DNA of 64,000 nt from Nereocystis luetkeana (taxonomy: Eukaryota; Sar; Phaeophyceae; Laminariales; Laminariaceae), in assembly GCA_031213475.1 (NCBI GenBank), contig JARUPZ010000005.1, forward strand, positions 6,010,988 through 6,074,987. Reading direction: 5' to 3'. The position numbers were made by a program, and so were the translations under genes. This document shows positions 54,268 to 64,000 of this stretch, piece by piece; within the stretch, counting starts at the first letter, position 1; the number at the start of each line of letters is the position of its first letter. The notes beneath the pieces were generated by a model that ran no database searches, was not told the origin of the DNA, and saw nothing but the letters and a program-made list of their open reading frames with translations.

Positions 54268-54650
54268 ACGGGCTCAACCATACGAAGACACAAGAAGAGC
54301 ATACCCCCGCGCGGAGAGCACTCGAACACGAACGAGTATAGATAACATACTGCTGTAGCAACACCACAAGTCTACACGCAGGGAGCAGGAGGCGTGGAGA
54401 AAAGCAGTACGTAGGGAAATGCTTTTGAAATTGGATAACCACAGCTGTGTGTTTAATTCTTGTCTGTGGACACCCCACTCAAACAAGGGTAATGCTGTTG
54501 AACCTAGGGGCTCAACCCTACGCGGACGCGAGAAGAGCGTGCCCAATATCCTTGTGGATGCTGTAATAATAAGCTTGCACGTAAGGAGCACGAAGCGTTG
54601 AGAAAAGCATGCCCCGCACTGAGAGCACTCGAGCACACGCCTATATAGCA
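54268..54650. repeat. Diverged direct duplication
   Basis: 'ggctcaaccatacg..gac.c.agaagagc.t.cc' at 54269 and 54509; 'cacg.a.ggagca.ga.gcgt.gagaaaagca' at 54376 and 54577; 'gagagcactcga.cac' at 54313 and 54620. Unit about 240 bp. Confidence 0.55.
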
Positions 54651-56045
54651 CGTGCCTTTGCTATTGCGTGTCTTGCAGGAGTCGTCGCAAACCGGTACCC
54701 TGGCCTCCTATCGTCAAGGTAGCTCCTGTCTTGGCGTGTGACCATCCTTTCGGCGTGGTTGACGGGAGTACTTTCACTGTGACGGGGAGGCTTGCCAGCC
54801 TCCTACCATCACAGTCACCACCCCCCCGTCCGAGTGCTTCAACGCGGGCGTTTACCGCCTTCAATGCGCCCTAGCCTGGCAGTCAGAACAGTAGCACAGC
54901 AGGGCTGGCCCTCGACCCACTTCAATTTCCGACCCTCGCAATGTAGGCATTCGCGCGAGAGGCATGGGGTGGTTGGCAGCAGCTCGACCCATGCACTACG
55001 CAGGGGGAAAAAAACAAATTTAAAAACCGAAACGTCAGAGCCTTCAGGGCGACAGAGCAGGAGCGAGCGCGCGACGAGTGATGGCAGAGCCTCAACTCTG
55101 ACCGCAGAGCGCACCGGGGAATGAGCCATCTCGTGAGCGCTTTCCGCCCGGTTTTTGGGCTGTAGGTTCGTTGGCCGTTGAGATGCTGCTGGTCTGTGTG
55201 CTGTGCTGTGTTATATTTGTTTTGCTGTGTTGTGTGTGCTTGCTCATTGCAGGCTTGCTGTGTTTTCGATCCTCCGATTAAATTGAGGGGCGAGTATGTT
55301 TCTACTTATTAGAGGCACGCCGCTCAGCCACACGGACGGGTTAACTCTCCCCACCACCAACGTCGCTGGTGTTGCCGCACACGTAGTAGTTTAATTGCTT
55401 TGAGTCCGTGCTACACCAACCGGCTAGCTGTAGCTGGGCTGGGCGTTGCAACGATGGCACGCTGTGTGCTGCTGCTGCTGCTGTGTCTGTGCTCTCGCTG
55501 CCTCGAACTGTGCTCACAATCTCAATCCCTGTACGTTTGCTGGCAATTACTCGGAAACTTGCTGCAAATAGGGGTAAAAAAGTACCTAAGCACACGTTTG
55601 GGGGAAATCTGCTTTTCGCTGTAGCCTATCGTGGTCGGAAATATGGACCTATTTTTTTCACGCTCAGTAGGCTGCGGAAGATTCTGGTGCATCACAACAC
55701 CAACAACAAGAAGCAGAAATGTATGTACAGTAGGATGTCGAATGTCCCTTCCGAGCCACGTCGAATATCCCCATATCCCCGTCCTGTACGACCACGAGTA
55801 GTACAGTATACCGATAGCCGGCACGAAGACGCTCAGTATGAGCCAAACCCCGCCTGCCAGGGTGCCGTCTGTGCCGGTGCCGAATGGTCTCTCTCATCAC
55901 TCACTAACTCACACCGTAGTTACTGCGACTGCACAAGAAAATAAAGTTCACTGAGAACAGCGCTCGAATACGTTTCATCGAGGGCAATGACTGTACGAGT
56001 ATAGTATTCTTGAGCTTACCAACTTATTCAAAATTTGGTCTGATG
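54651..56045. other. No gene recognised
   Basis: A 178-codon plus frame (55408-55944) is the longest. It is basic, with Cys and Leu-rich stretches, and has no motif I recognise. (CTG)n at 55468-55481. Other frames are shorter and overlap on both strands. Confidence 0.25.
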
Positions 56046-56047
56046 GC

Positions 56048-56090
56048 TTAGGGTTAGGGTTGGTCTGATTGGCTCGAGGTTAGGGTTAGG
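56048..56090 (+). repeat. Two short interstitial telomere-like tracts
   Basis: 'ttagggttagggtt' at 56048-56061 and 'ttagggttagg' at 56080-56090, separated by 18 bp. They may be interstitial telomeric sequence or chance. The plant-type TTTAGGG is not seen. Confidence 0.7.
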
Positions 56091-56535
56091 TCTATTCGTC
56101 TCGTTCACAGCAGCAGTGTGTGTCAACAATTTCCTCGAACAAGTGCCGAGCTACGTACCAGGTATATTCAAGCTTACCAGGAATACTCTACGTACTACTG
56201 GTGTGTAGGTTAATTGAGCCGTCTGTCATATACTCCTGCTTGAGGGCTGCCTATATCCCTTCGACTACACATAGAATAATAGTGACCTGCGGAGTAGTCC
56301 GGCCGCGATCCGATCCATAATGCCGATTCCGTTATCACTACTCGTACGTACAGGAGTATCGTACGTACCAGTACATTTTACGAGAATGGTATGTACGCGT
56401 CCACTTTCAGAGTTTCCCTGTTTTCCTCTGGTGTCTCGAGCAAACATGAACGCGCCAGATATCCAGACACAGAGCAGTCGACTATGGGCCCGTCAGCAAG
56501 GATGCGGTAACCTAGCCCGAGCAAGGCTTGAACTA
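56091..56535. other. No gene seen
   Basis: Rich in 'cgtacgtac' and 'taccaggta' strings (56150-56200, 56340-56370). A 108-codon plus frame (56320-56646) lacks motifs and runs into the MITE. Confidence 0.35.
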
Positions 56536-56646
56536 TTACGGGGGGCCATATTAAATATGACCTACGTTACACACAAAAACCCATATATTTCGGTATTTTT
56601 ACCAACAATATTTGGTCCTATTAACTACGAGTATGTTCCCCCGTAA
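56536..56646 (+). mobile_element. MITE family M, copy 2 (TA target duplication)
   Basis: 111 bp, ends TTACGGGGGGCC and TTCCCCCGTAA, flanked by TA on both sides. It is the most diverged of the three copies inside, and its right arm contains TACGAGTA (56626-56633) where copies 1 and 3 have TA. Confidence 0.85.
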
Positions 56647-56801
56647 TAGAGGTGGGCACCTTGAGGCGAAAAAACAAAACCGACAACCGGATACGAGGCT
56701 CGAGGAGACAAGAGGCACTATTAATAGCTTAAGAGCAGGTTGATCGCAGTCGGCACTCCCCCCCCCACCCACGAGGCAGCTACGTGGTACCCACCATTGC
56801 T

Positions 56802-57060
56802 GTCTCTGGAAGTGGCCACACCGGAAAATAAATCAACTCATTGAAGCTGTCATCCATGTGCAAGTCTGCCTCACAAGCGGTTCTTAGTAGGATGCAGCTC
56901 ACCCTTCATGCGACTCGCCGAACACCCCACGGCGCGTCGCGCCTGGTGCAAGCAATGTATGCCTGGCCAGTGAAAACCCGACGTGCTCCATCCCGGTATT
57001 GTACGTAGGGATGCGAGGTTCTGTGATCATACGACTACGGTTATGCATGATATCGAGTAC
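56802..57060 (+). repeat. Dispersed repeat family A, copy 3
   Basis: Matches positions 1-250 and 17290-17530 ('tgtctctggaagtggcc', 'catccatgtgcaa', 'agcggttctt', 'tggtgcaagcaatgt'). It carries TACGTA at 57002 where copy 2 has TA. The second, GCC-rich block is absent. Confidence 0.8.
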
Positions 57061-58229
57061 CCCCTTCCCCCCCCTCCCACCCCTCAGGTGATATATCGTC
57101 TTATTCGCTCTTCGCTGCTTGCATCAGTACCCTGTCGTGTTTTGTACGACCCACGTCTGGGAAAAGTAGGAAAAAACAAGTTTCCGATCTCACCTGCTAA
57201 AAAGTGCCAGGTATATACACAGTAATTCGGAACGCCATGTTCATATACCAGCAGAGTTGGGCCACCAATACCGATCTCCTGTTATTGAACGGGAAACCGA
57301 TACCTTTTTTTCGGCAACCGAAGTCGAACACTTTAAATCCGGGATTTAGGTTAACCAAAACTGAATTTTCCTGCAGGATAGTGCGTCCCCCGTCCCCTAC
57401 CCCGGATATCGCCTCTGTATCTATATGGAAAACCCTACCAAGTTTGTGGCCGCACAAAGCACAGCGCACAGCAGTAGGCCTCGCAGCGTCGTACATATCA
57501 TCTCAGTAGCACAGCAGTGGACCTCGGCGAAGGATTACAGCCAGCGGCGCCGAGCCCCTTGAGCTTCTTGATGGAAACTCTGGCAGCGCCGATGGCGAGA
57601 ATTTAGGCGGAACCAGCGCCCCTGCTCCAGCCGCACTCAACGATGGTTTTGTCAAGGCCAGCCACTCGCCTGTTGGCTGTACGCCAATACCTCAGGCCGA
57701 ACGACACAACAGCAGATAGCTTTTTGTCGTTAACCCTCGCGTGATGCGTATCGTGCGTCGTGCGATGCAGTACGGTTAATGTGATGATGTGCCGATGCGC
57801 GGAACGAGGCTAACTCGAAAATTGCGAGTTTTGCCCCATAGGGGTGCCAACATGGCGCTATTAGCCGTTTCTGTGCAATAACCGACCGGAAAGTTATCGG
57901 TTTCCGTTGTTTTCTCCAAATAACCGAAACATTCGTTCGTTTCTCGATCGGGTATCAGAACATAGATAAATTTGACCAGGAAATGTTTAGTACACTTCAT
58001 CTGCGGAAAGACGATCGCTATCCGAGTAGATCTAGGTGGTGGCCACAAAAGGCAAAACAGGGAGGGGATAGGATATGTAATTAAAAAATATTTCTACGTA
58101 GCGTGTTGAAAACAGAACGAGTGCTCAAAAGTTGGTAGTGTCTCGTTGGATTGGTGCTCCGTCTCGAAAAGGATGCGTGGTCAATGGTCAAATTGACTAA
58201 GGCAAGCAACAAATGAGTAAATCCCCGCT
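57061..58229. other. No gene seen
   Basis: A 101-codon plus frame (57204-57509) and a 99-codon minus frame overlap, with no motif. The rest has short frames only. Confidence 0.35.
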
Positions 58230-59285
58230 CCTCTTTCCCTTGAACGCCACCCACGACGGATGCGTGGCGCTGGCTGTTCTTTTCCGCCCCCTCCTCGTGC
58301 CGCCTTATTAATAATCGTTGGTTTGCTTCGGGTACCCCCCGATACCATTTCCCCACCTTCTTTGACTGCAGTTCTTCATATCACGGTCTCAACATCAAAT
58401 ATCAACAGGGAATGTGGACCTCTCGGTGCTCGAAACACGTTGAGGTCGCCAAGGAAGCATTTTTGCCAGGTATTCGGTTGTCCACCTCTTCCCAGGCTCT
58501 CCCCACCGGCTGACATCGCGAATATTACTCGAATCGGTAATCGTCTCGTTATGCCGCGCCACGATCCTCGCAAAGAAGGGCCGCCGTTCACGGATGGCCG
58601 TTGCGATGCTCTGGCATCGTATCTTCGTGAGGCCCTTGGCATACGTGTGGGTGGTGTGGGCGGTATGTTGTCGGCGCTGGCAGTCAATGGCTCGCAGGGC
58701 ATATGCTTTTCGGGGCGTGGCGATGTGTTTCGCGCTGAGGGTCCCATGTCACACACCCGTGCATCAGGGTCTCGATCACCCCGGCCTCGAGCATGCGGCC
58801 TTTCAGACTGAGCGGTGCGGTTGTCGTATTGGACTCGAAGCGTGCGAGGCATGCCCACATGAGACAGATCCGTCGGTAGACTTCGAAGAAGAGGTTAGCG
58901 CCACGTAGACGTCAGCGCTTTCGTGGATAACGCCGCCTTGACATATTTGTTTGATCTTCTGTCTATACGTCTCCCCTGCTGCGTCGATGTCGAGCGGTGG
59001 AGTAGGGGTGTCTGGTCCGGGCATCCGTAGCAGCGTCGTCTCCGTATTATTTTCCAACACCGTTGAGGCCTGTAGACGGTCACAATAGTTGTCATCGTCT
59101 TGTCAAGCTCCTCGCCGAGTTCGAGACGATGCCCGCGTCGTCGCCGTTGCACGAGGCCCCACACGGGGCCTTCGCACGCATGCCAGCGACTCCTCGTTTC
59201 CCCTCCGTCCCATCCTCCCCGAAGGGAAAGCCAGACCCCTTGCGATTCCTTCGTTCTCGCCCAAGCGTACCAGAACGACGTAAGA
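58230..59285 (-). mobile_element. LINE, copy 6: old eroded relic
   Basis: Aligns with copy 2 from about 38650 to 39700. Minus-strand remnants: EESLACVRR, a motif C remnant CNGDDAGIVSNSA (59150), LLRMPGPDTPTPPLDIDAAGETYRQKI and GGVIHESAD (motif E region), RVCDMGPSA, and NVFRAPRGP near the end. YADD has become NGDD. Frames are broken throughout, and the divergence is far greater than between copies 2 and 3, so this marks an older activity wave of the same family. Confidence 0.75.
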
Positions 59286-60060
59286 GGGGGCTTGCGTGTC
59301 GGTATAACGCTTGAAGTAGATGGGACGAATTGTAAATTGAATACCTGGCACTGAACTGAGAATATGGTGTGTGTTGTACGCACTCGAGTCGTCTGCGAGT
59401 GTTATACCAGGTACATGGCGCTTTCTTTTTGTTGTCGCTGTGGGTCTCACAGTGTGCGAACCGGTAGCTCATTGCCATATTCTAGCCCGTGGCAGGCAGG
59501 ACAAGAGGCACAAGGAGGTAGGAAAATGGAACCAAACAAAAACTTTTGCCGGTGTTGGCGTATCAAGACACCAGCAGACTTCTTTTTCCGCCTACAGTAG
59601 TATCTACATGTGTTTTGATACTGCTGTGCAAACACAAGACAACTTTGTTGAGACACGCGTCACGCGCGACAAAAACGTATACCAGTATGTCACTGCACTG
59701 CACTGCAGGCGCCTGACTATAGCTGCGCAGGCTACATACAGCCGAAAACCAGCCACACGTCTGAACTGCGCTACGGCATGCCACTGGCTACGTGCAGCGT
59801 TGCTGTCTGGAGTGATGTCAGTACCCAACGCCACCGTTGAGACATGACTCTACTCGTAAACGCTACACTGCTATACTATTCATGGAGATTGGCGGCAGTT
59901 TCTGCATGCACATATACTGCGAAGTATTGCCTTGGTCAGGCGCTGATGGAACATCGTGATCGTATTGTCTCCAGGCGGAGACGGCACGCTCGATTAGTGT
60001 GATTTGGTCACAAATTCAAGAGGGGGTGTGTGTTGACGTTTTTCTCCTCGTATTTTTATG
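59286..60060. other. No gene seen
   Basis: A 158-codon plus frame (59371-59847) has ordinary composition but no motif. 'gtaccaggta'-type strings occur at 59338 and 59405. Confidence 0.25.
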
Positions 60061-60080
60061 GGGGGGGGGGGGGGGGGGGG
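60061..60080 (+). repeat. Poly-G tract
   Basis: Twenty consecutive G, a likely site of length variation and assembly error. Confidence 0.95.
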
Positions 60081-60639
60081 TTCACTACTACTGTGTTTGC
60101 TTGGAGCCATTCGGAAAGCACCCATACTCCGACTAGTTTTTTTTTTTTTCTCGCTCTGCGCTCTTCAGGATACACAGCAGTATTGACCACTTTAAACAAA
60201 CCCCTCGTCCTTCCTCACGTCGCGCCTCAGAACCCGTCAAGGCGGAGACAGTAGTAGGGCGCGTACGTGCAAGGCTATTCAGATTTGCACGTATATTCAA
60301 TACGGTTCCATGTCTATCAATAGTTGTTGTAGATGTGTATTGACGTATGTACATGGTACCAAATAGGATCAGGGTGCCAGGTGGGCCTATGGCGCCTCCT
60401 GCGGAGGGCGGATTCTATTTCTGCACCACTATGTGGGAACAGGGCTGTCAAATGAGATGAGCCCACTTCGCGGTCAAAGTACCTAATGGGAAAAAAAACT
60501 CCGTGCAATGTAATACCAGGTATATGTGCCTTGCACGTACGTGCAATTTCTCCGCTGGTGCGGAACCCGGTATTTCTCCACTCTTTGTGCCTATATCTAC
60601 TGTAGAACAGCTGTGGTATTGGATGTTTGGTATTGTATC

Positions 60640-60750
60640 ATTATTATGCTTGCCATCCGACAATGTACAGCAAGAGCTTCAACGTTGATCACTCAAAACA
60701 CCCCTGAAAGAAGAAAACCGCGGAAACAAAAGAAATCTATGCACAAGCAA
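60640..60750 (+). repeat. Family B repeat, copy 4
   Basis: 'cttgccatccgacaatgta', 'cttcaacgttgatcactca', 'gaaagaagaaaaccgcgg' and 'aacaaaagaaatctatgcac': same strand and the same extended length as the 5208 copy. Confidence 0.8.
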
Positions 60751-61155
60751 GGTCTGGCTACGTTGGCACCTGGCATTTGTATAATGGTACATTGCATCTG
60801 TGCTCGTAGTTTGTAGTATGTAGGCATGAAGATGTGTGTTGTGTTATTGTGCGTCTTCTCACAATTGCTGTTCTGCTAGTGATGGTATTTATACATGCGT
60901 ACTATATACACATGTAACTGACACCAGAGCGAGGGAAGAAATTGCTCAAGAAGCATTTGATCGCGATAAAAATGCAAGGGGCATACCATATCGGAGGCGG
61001 GGGGGGCGGGCGGGGGCGGGGACAAGAGCAGGAGAAAGAAGGGCAAACGTATTAAAGGGGATGGGGAATCAAAGAGAGTGAAAGGTGTGGCGTTGCCCTA
61101 CCCCCTGCCGTCGCTGCGGCTACATGCAGTATGATGCCTGCGGATGGCACAGGTA
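60751..61155. other. No gene seen
   Basis: An 81-codon frame without motif and a G-rich stretch at 61000-61025. Confidence 0.35.
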
Positions 61156-61260
61156 TTACGGGGGACCATAGTTAATAGGACCAAATATTGTCAGTGAAAA
61201 TGGTTAAATATATAGGTTTTTACGTATACCATAGGTCCTATTAACTATGGTCCCCCGTAA
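61156..61260 (-). mobile_element. MITE family M, copy 3 (TA target duplication)
   Basis: 105 bp with near-perfect inverted ends (TTACGGGGGACC ... GGTCCCCCGTAA, about 27 bp), TA on both sides. In reverse orientation it is homologous over its full length to 32227-32332. The best preserved copy, hence probably the youngest. Confidence 0.9.
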
Positions 61261-61684
61261 TAGTACGTATACATCTTACGTGCGGTCAGTACTGGAATGC
61301 ATATTTTTTTTTAAGCCAGGCGCCTGAGGATAATACCTCGTGCAGGCAAGCTGCGCTTGGCACCGTGACCGGTGGGGTGCCCGGGATCAGGGTTGGCTGA
61401 CGGGCCTCCGGCGGCGATTACGTGTATTTACCTCGTGGGTGAGAGTAGGGTGCGACATAGGAGGGGGAACCCACTGCGGGGTCAAAGTACCAAGCGAGAG
61501 CAGGGTGCCAAGTGCCAACCGAGCGCCGCCCGCCTGCACGACTTATTTTCTTCAGGCGCCTGCCTGCAAGTGTAATTAGTCTGGTCAGTACCGCTGTGCA
61601 CTGCTTCCCAGAGAACGCGAAAATAGAAACGTCTCGGATGCTTCCAGTACCTGGGGAATAAAGTATAGTATTTCCCCGAGAGAA

Positions 61685-62320
61685 AACACCTCCAGGTACT
61701 CCGTGTATTCGCAATATTTGGGACTTTTTGTACTGCGAGATACGTGTATCCGCAGCGTTTCGAGATTCTGTACTGCGGATACTTCCATACTCGCATTATA
61801 TCGGGGTTCAATACTGTCTGTGGAATACTGCTGTACTGCAAGTGGTTCAGGGGCCTGTATTGCGGATACTGCCATTACTGGCAGTATTTTATCCGTTGGT
61901 GCTGCGAGTACTCGGAGCACGAAAAATACTCTCGATATGCGCAGTATACTCGGAGTATGAAGCATGCTTGGACCATCTGTGCACCGTTTCGATAAATTGT
62001 ATCCCCGTTTCATTGCGGGACGCATTCACGGATGGTCCCACCAGCGGAGGTTGGAGCTCATTACTTTCGGGGGGGGCAACTGGGTACTTGAAGTACTTGC
62101 AGTATTTCGGGAGTATATATATATCTATATATACTGCGAGTACCCGCAGTTTTAATACTCTTGATACCCTTGCGTACTTCAGGTATTTCGGATGTTTGTA
62201 CTCCGGGTACTGCTTGTACTCGGGATTCTGTAGTGCTCATACTCCCAGTACTCTCGCAGTATTTGGGCTTTCAGTGTGGCTCATACTCGCAGTACTCGCA
62301 AGCGTTTTGGGGTTTCCAGC
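61685..62320. repeat. Diverged TACTC/TACTGC satellite, second locus
   Basis: Same style as 10440-11075: 'ggtactccgtgtattcgcaatatttggg', 'tactgcggatac', 'ggggttcaatactg', 'tactcggagta', 'tactccgggtactgcttgtactcgg' and 'tcatactcccagtact'. The last two phrases are almost identical to ones at 10897 and 10933. The 284-codon plus frame across it is a by-product of the array. Confidence 0.75.
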
Positions 62321-62804
62321 ACTGCAATTATTTCAAGTCACACCTCCCCTACTCAGACGCATTTCCAGGCTTTTTCGGTTGCCGATCGCGAGAGGAGTTC
62401 GCGCATTTTTGCCAGATTCAACCAAAAGGGGCGTGGCCGACGTTTTTATTTTTTTTTGCTGCATACATCAGCGTGCATCCCTGCTGTTTGGGTTCTCACT
62501 GTGTGCGGCTCCAAGTCCAGAACTTCGTAGGCGTCCGGGATGTGGTGCGCGCAGTGAACCGCGGGCCGGAGACCGACCGTGATGCGCCCCCCCACACACC
62601 ACGAGAGATTTGTTTTTCTAACAATTATAGGTCAATATTCTCGAAAGGTTGGTCTTACCCGCCCTTTTTTTTCCTTTTGTAGGCGTGGGTCCGTCTGGCT
62701 TGGAATGTTGATGTTTTTTTTTTTGCAATTTGCAAAGAAATGTTAATGTTATGCGATTTGCGAAGAAACGTGTCATAAATACGATCAGTGCGCACGTGTT
62801 TTTT
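62321..62804. other. No gene seen
   Basis: Mostly continuation of frames that begin in the satellite, with no recognisable domain. Confidence 0.35.
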
Positions 62805-62935
62805 TGTCTTCCACGTTAAGCCGTGCTTTCGTGCCCAAACTATATCAATCGGTAGACACAGTGTCCGTCCTGATTCTTCAGCCTAGAGATATATGTATAC
62901 TGTACAAATTTTGTGGGCACAGACTAGACTGCGAG
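62805..62935 (-). mobile_element. LINE 3'-end relic, strongly diverged
   Basis: 'cttccacgttaagccgtgctttcgtgcc' / 'cacagtgtccgtcctgattcttcagcctagaga' parallels 'cttcacattaaaccgttctttctaccc' / 'accagtgtccgtgc.gattcttcaatcctagaga' of copies 2 and 5. No other part of the LINE adjoins it. Confidence 0.5.
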
Positions 62936-63529
62936 ACACAAAAAAACAAGCGAACATTCGCAAATTATGTGTTTCTACTTTAGCGTCGCAGTACGTAGTG
63001 AAATGCCAACGTACAGCAGCACCGGGTGCGACAACAAAAAACACAACGACATAGGCCAGACCAGAAAATAAGAACAAATCGTAAAAAGTCAATGTATTGG
63101 AAAAAAATATCTGAAATGATGTACCAGGAAGAATGCAAATGGTACAATAATATCAGAAAGGCTGCGAGAAGAAACGAGGAACAGAAAACTGATGCATGTA
63201 ACCACTGATCACGGACAGATTACGAGGAAGCCCTTGAACTTGGTGTTGCACTCGGCAAAAATCAAGCTAAAACCGAACCAGGTACGGTATGTTTTTTCGC
63301 TGTAGCGGCGAAAAAAAGTGCGGCGTTTCAAAACCCGGCACTCCACCTCGCGGTACTGTACATCACGCGCGATTCTGAAAAAATACTCGCACCAGAGCAA
63401 CATTTCACCACCCATCTCCGGTCCTGCTGTGTACGTTCTTTCTTCCCAGATACCATGGTATTTCCCGAACATGTCTAGGCAGTTTTTTTTTTTTTAATAA
63501 TCACATGTACTTTCCAGCTCAACTCGTAG
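62936..63529. other. No gene seen
   Basis: Short frames on both strands only. An 87-codon minus frame (63209-63472) lacks motifs. Confidence 0.35.
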
Positions 63530-63830
63530 GAGGGTTTTTACCCTCAGCGGTCTTCTTCTTGACAAGCCGTGGTCACAGGGGCCGCCCTTTCTCCCCCCCG
63601 GTACATGCCTTCATTTTTTGTCGCGCATAGGGTTCCGCATTCCCACTGCTCGTCGATTTTCATCGAATGTATAGTAGCTAACTCAAGCTTTCGCGCTTTC
63701 CGCTAGTCGATTTTTATGGAAGAAAAAGTCCCTACGAGCATGCACTCGGTGATACCTGAACCCACGAAATTGATCTTACTATAGTAGGCACGTGGACCAC
63801 CTACTGAGCCAGCGGGGTATTTGACAAAAT
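63530..63830 (-). mobile_element. SINE, diverged relative with a different tRNA-like head
   Basis: On minus: a head with A box 'tggctcagtagg' and B box 'gggttcaggtatc', then a body matching the 47.4 kb SINE in parts ('aatcgacgagcagtgggaa', 'gcgcgacaaaaaatgaaggcatgtacc', 'ggggagaaagggc', 'tgtgaccacgg'). The head is not the same as in the 47.7 and 52.9 kb copies, while the body is clearly related. Confidence 0.65.
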
Positions 63831-64000
63831 GGATGGCACTCCCCAAAAATCGTGACTAAAAGCGGGACTCGGTTTATCGCCGCCTGGTACGCCTATTTAC
63901 TCTGTCAATTCGACTCGAAGCCAAAATATGATGCGTTTGACGAACTCCAAGGAACCCTCCCAACCACCCCGTGTGTGTGTTATGTGTTTTTTCAACGTAT

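Noticed and set aside
61728-62582. 284-codon plus frame
   Set aside because: Most of it translates the TACTC-type satellite, giving Tyr/Leu/Cys-rich repeats; not a credible protein.

Overview
This window reads as nuclear DNA of a eukaryote and is dominated by decayed transposable elements. The best guess is a stramenopile alga, possibly a brown alga. That rests on three things recalled rather than searched: the style of the Ty1/copia, Ty3/gypsy and LINE proteins, a tyrosinase-like exon of a stramenopile type that ends at a GT splice donor, and short TTAGGG tracts. There are no operons, no bacterial signals and no functional rRNA or tRNA genes that I can support.

Layout. 1-13 kb: fragments of a dispersed repeat (family A), an inverted-repeat-bounded 1.1 kb block (family B ends), the tail of a reverse transcriptase at 6.7 kb, a T-rich array of about 300 bp period (7.2-8.1 kb) and a satellite built on TACTCGGAGTA (10.4-11.1 kb). 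13-15.5 kb: a tandem array followed by a truncated LINE (copy 1, minus) carrying a 309 bp triplication. 16.7-18.3 kb: inverted arms around a second family A copy. 21.4-25.6 kb: a Ty3/gypsy relic on minus, carrying a NADAR domain upstream and an in-frame fusion of integrase to a CCHC gag knuckle downstream. 25.6-30 kb: a Ty1/copia relic on plus, with a probable 3' LTR. 32-36 kb: a TA-flanked MITE, hairpins, and a possible gag-protease relic next to a 64 bp tandem array. 37.5-48.5 kb: a LINE cluster with one nearly full-length copy (copy 2, minus), a second copy in inverted orientation (copy 3, plus) and several 3'-end fragments, two of the copies interrupted by a tRNA-derived SINE. 49.7-50.6 kb: the only convincing host-type coding exon, a tyrosinase-like protein with an N-terminal membrane anchor. 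51-64 kb: tandem and inverted repeats, two more MITE copies, a third family A copy, an eroded LINE, a second TACTC-type satellite and a diverged SINE.

Most elements look dead, with frameshifts, stop codons and internal deletions noted in each entry. LINE copies 2 and 3 are so alike that they were active, or were duplicated, recently. The SINE very likely used a LINE reverse transcriptase.

The most interesting result comes from aligning repeat copies with each other. At many sites a TA in one copy is TA-(short insert, usually C...G)-TA in another: TACCAGGTA, TACCTGGTA, TACTGAGTA, TACGAGTA, TACGTA. These look like excision footprints of a TA-target DNA transposon, or another TA-anchored micro-insertion process, and the same strings are scattered through the whole window. 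The second is a NADAR (ADP-ribose-processing type) domain inside a Ty3-type polyprotein.
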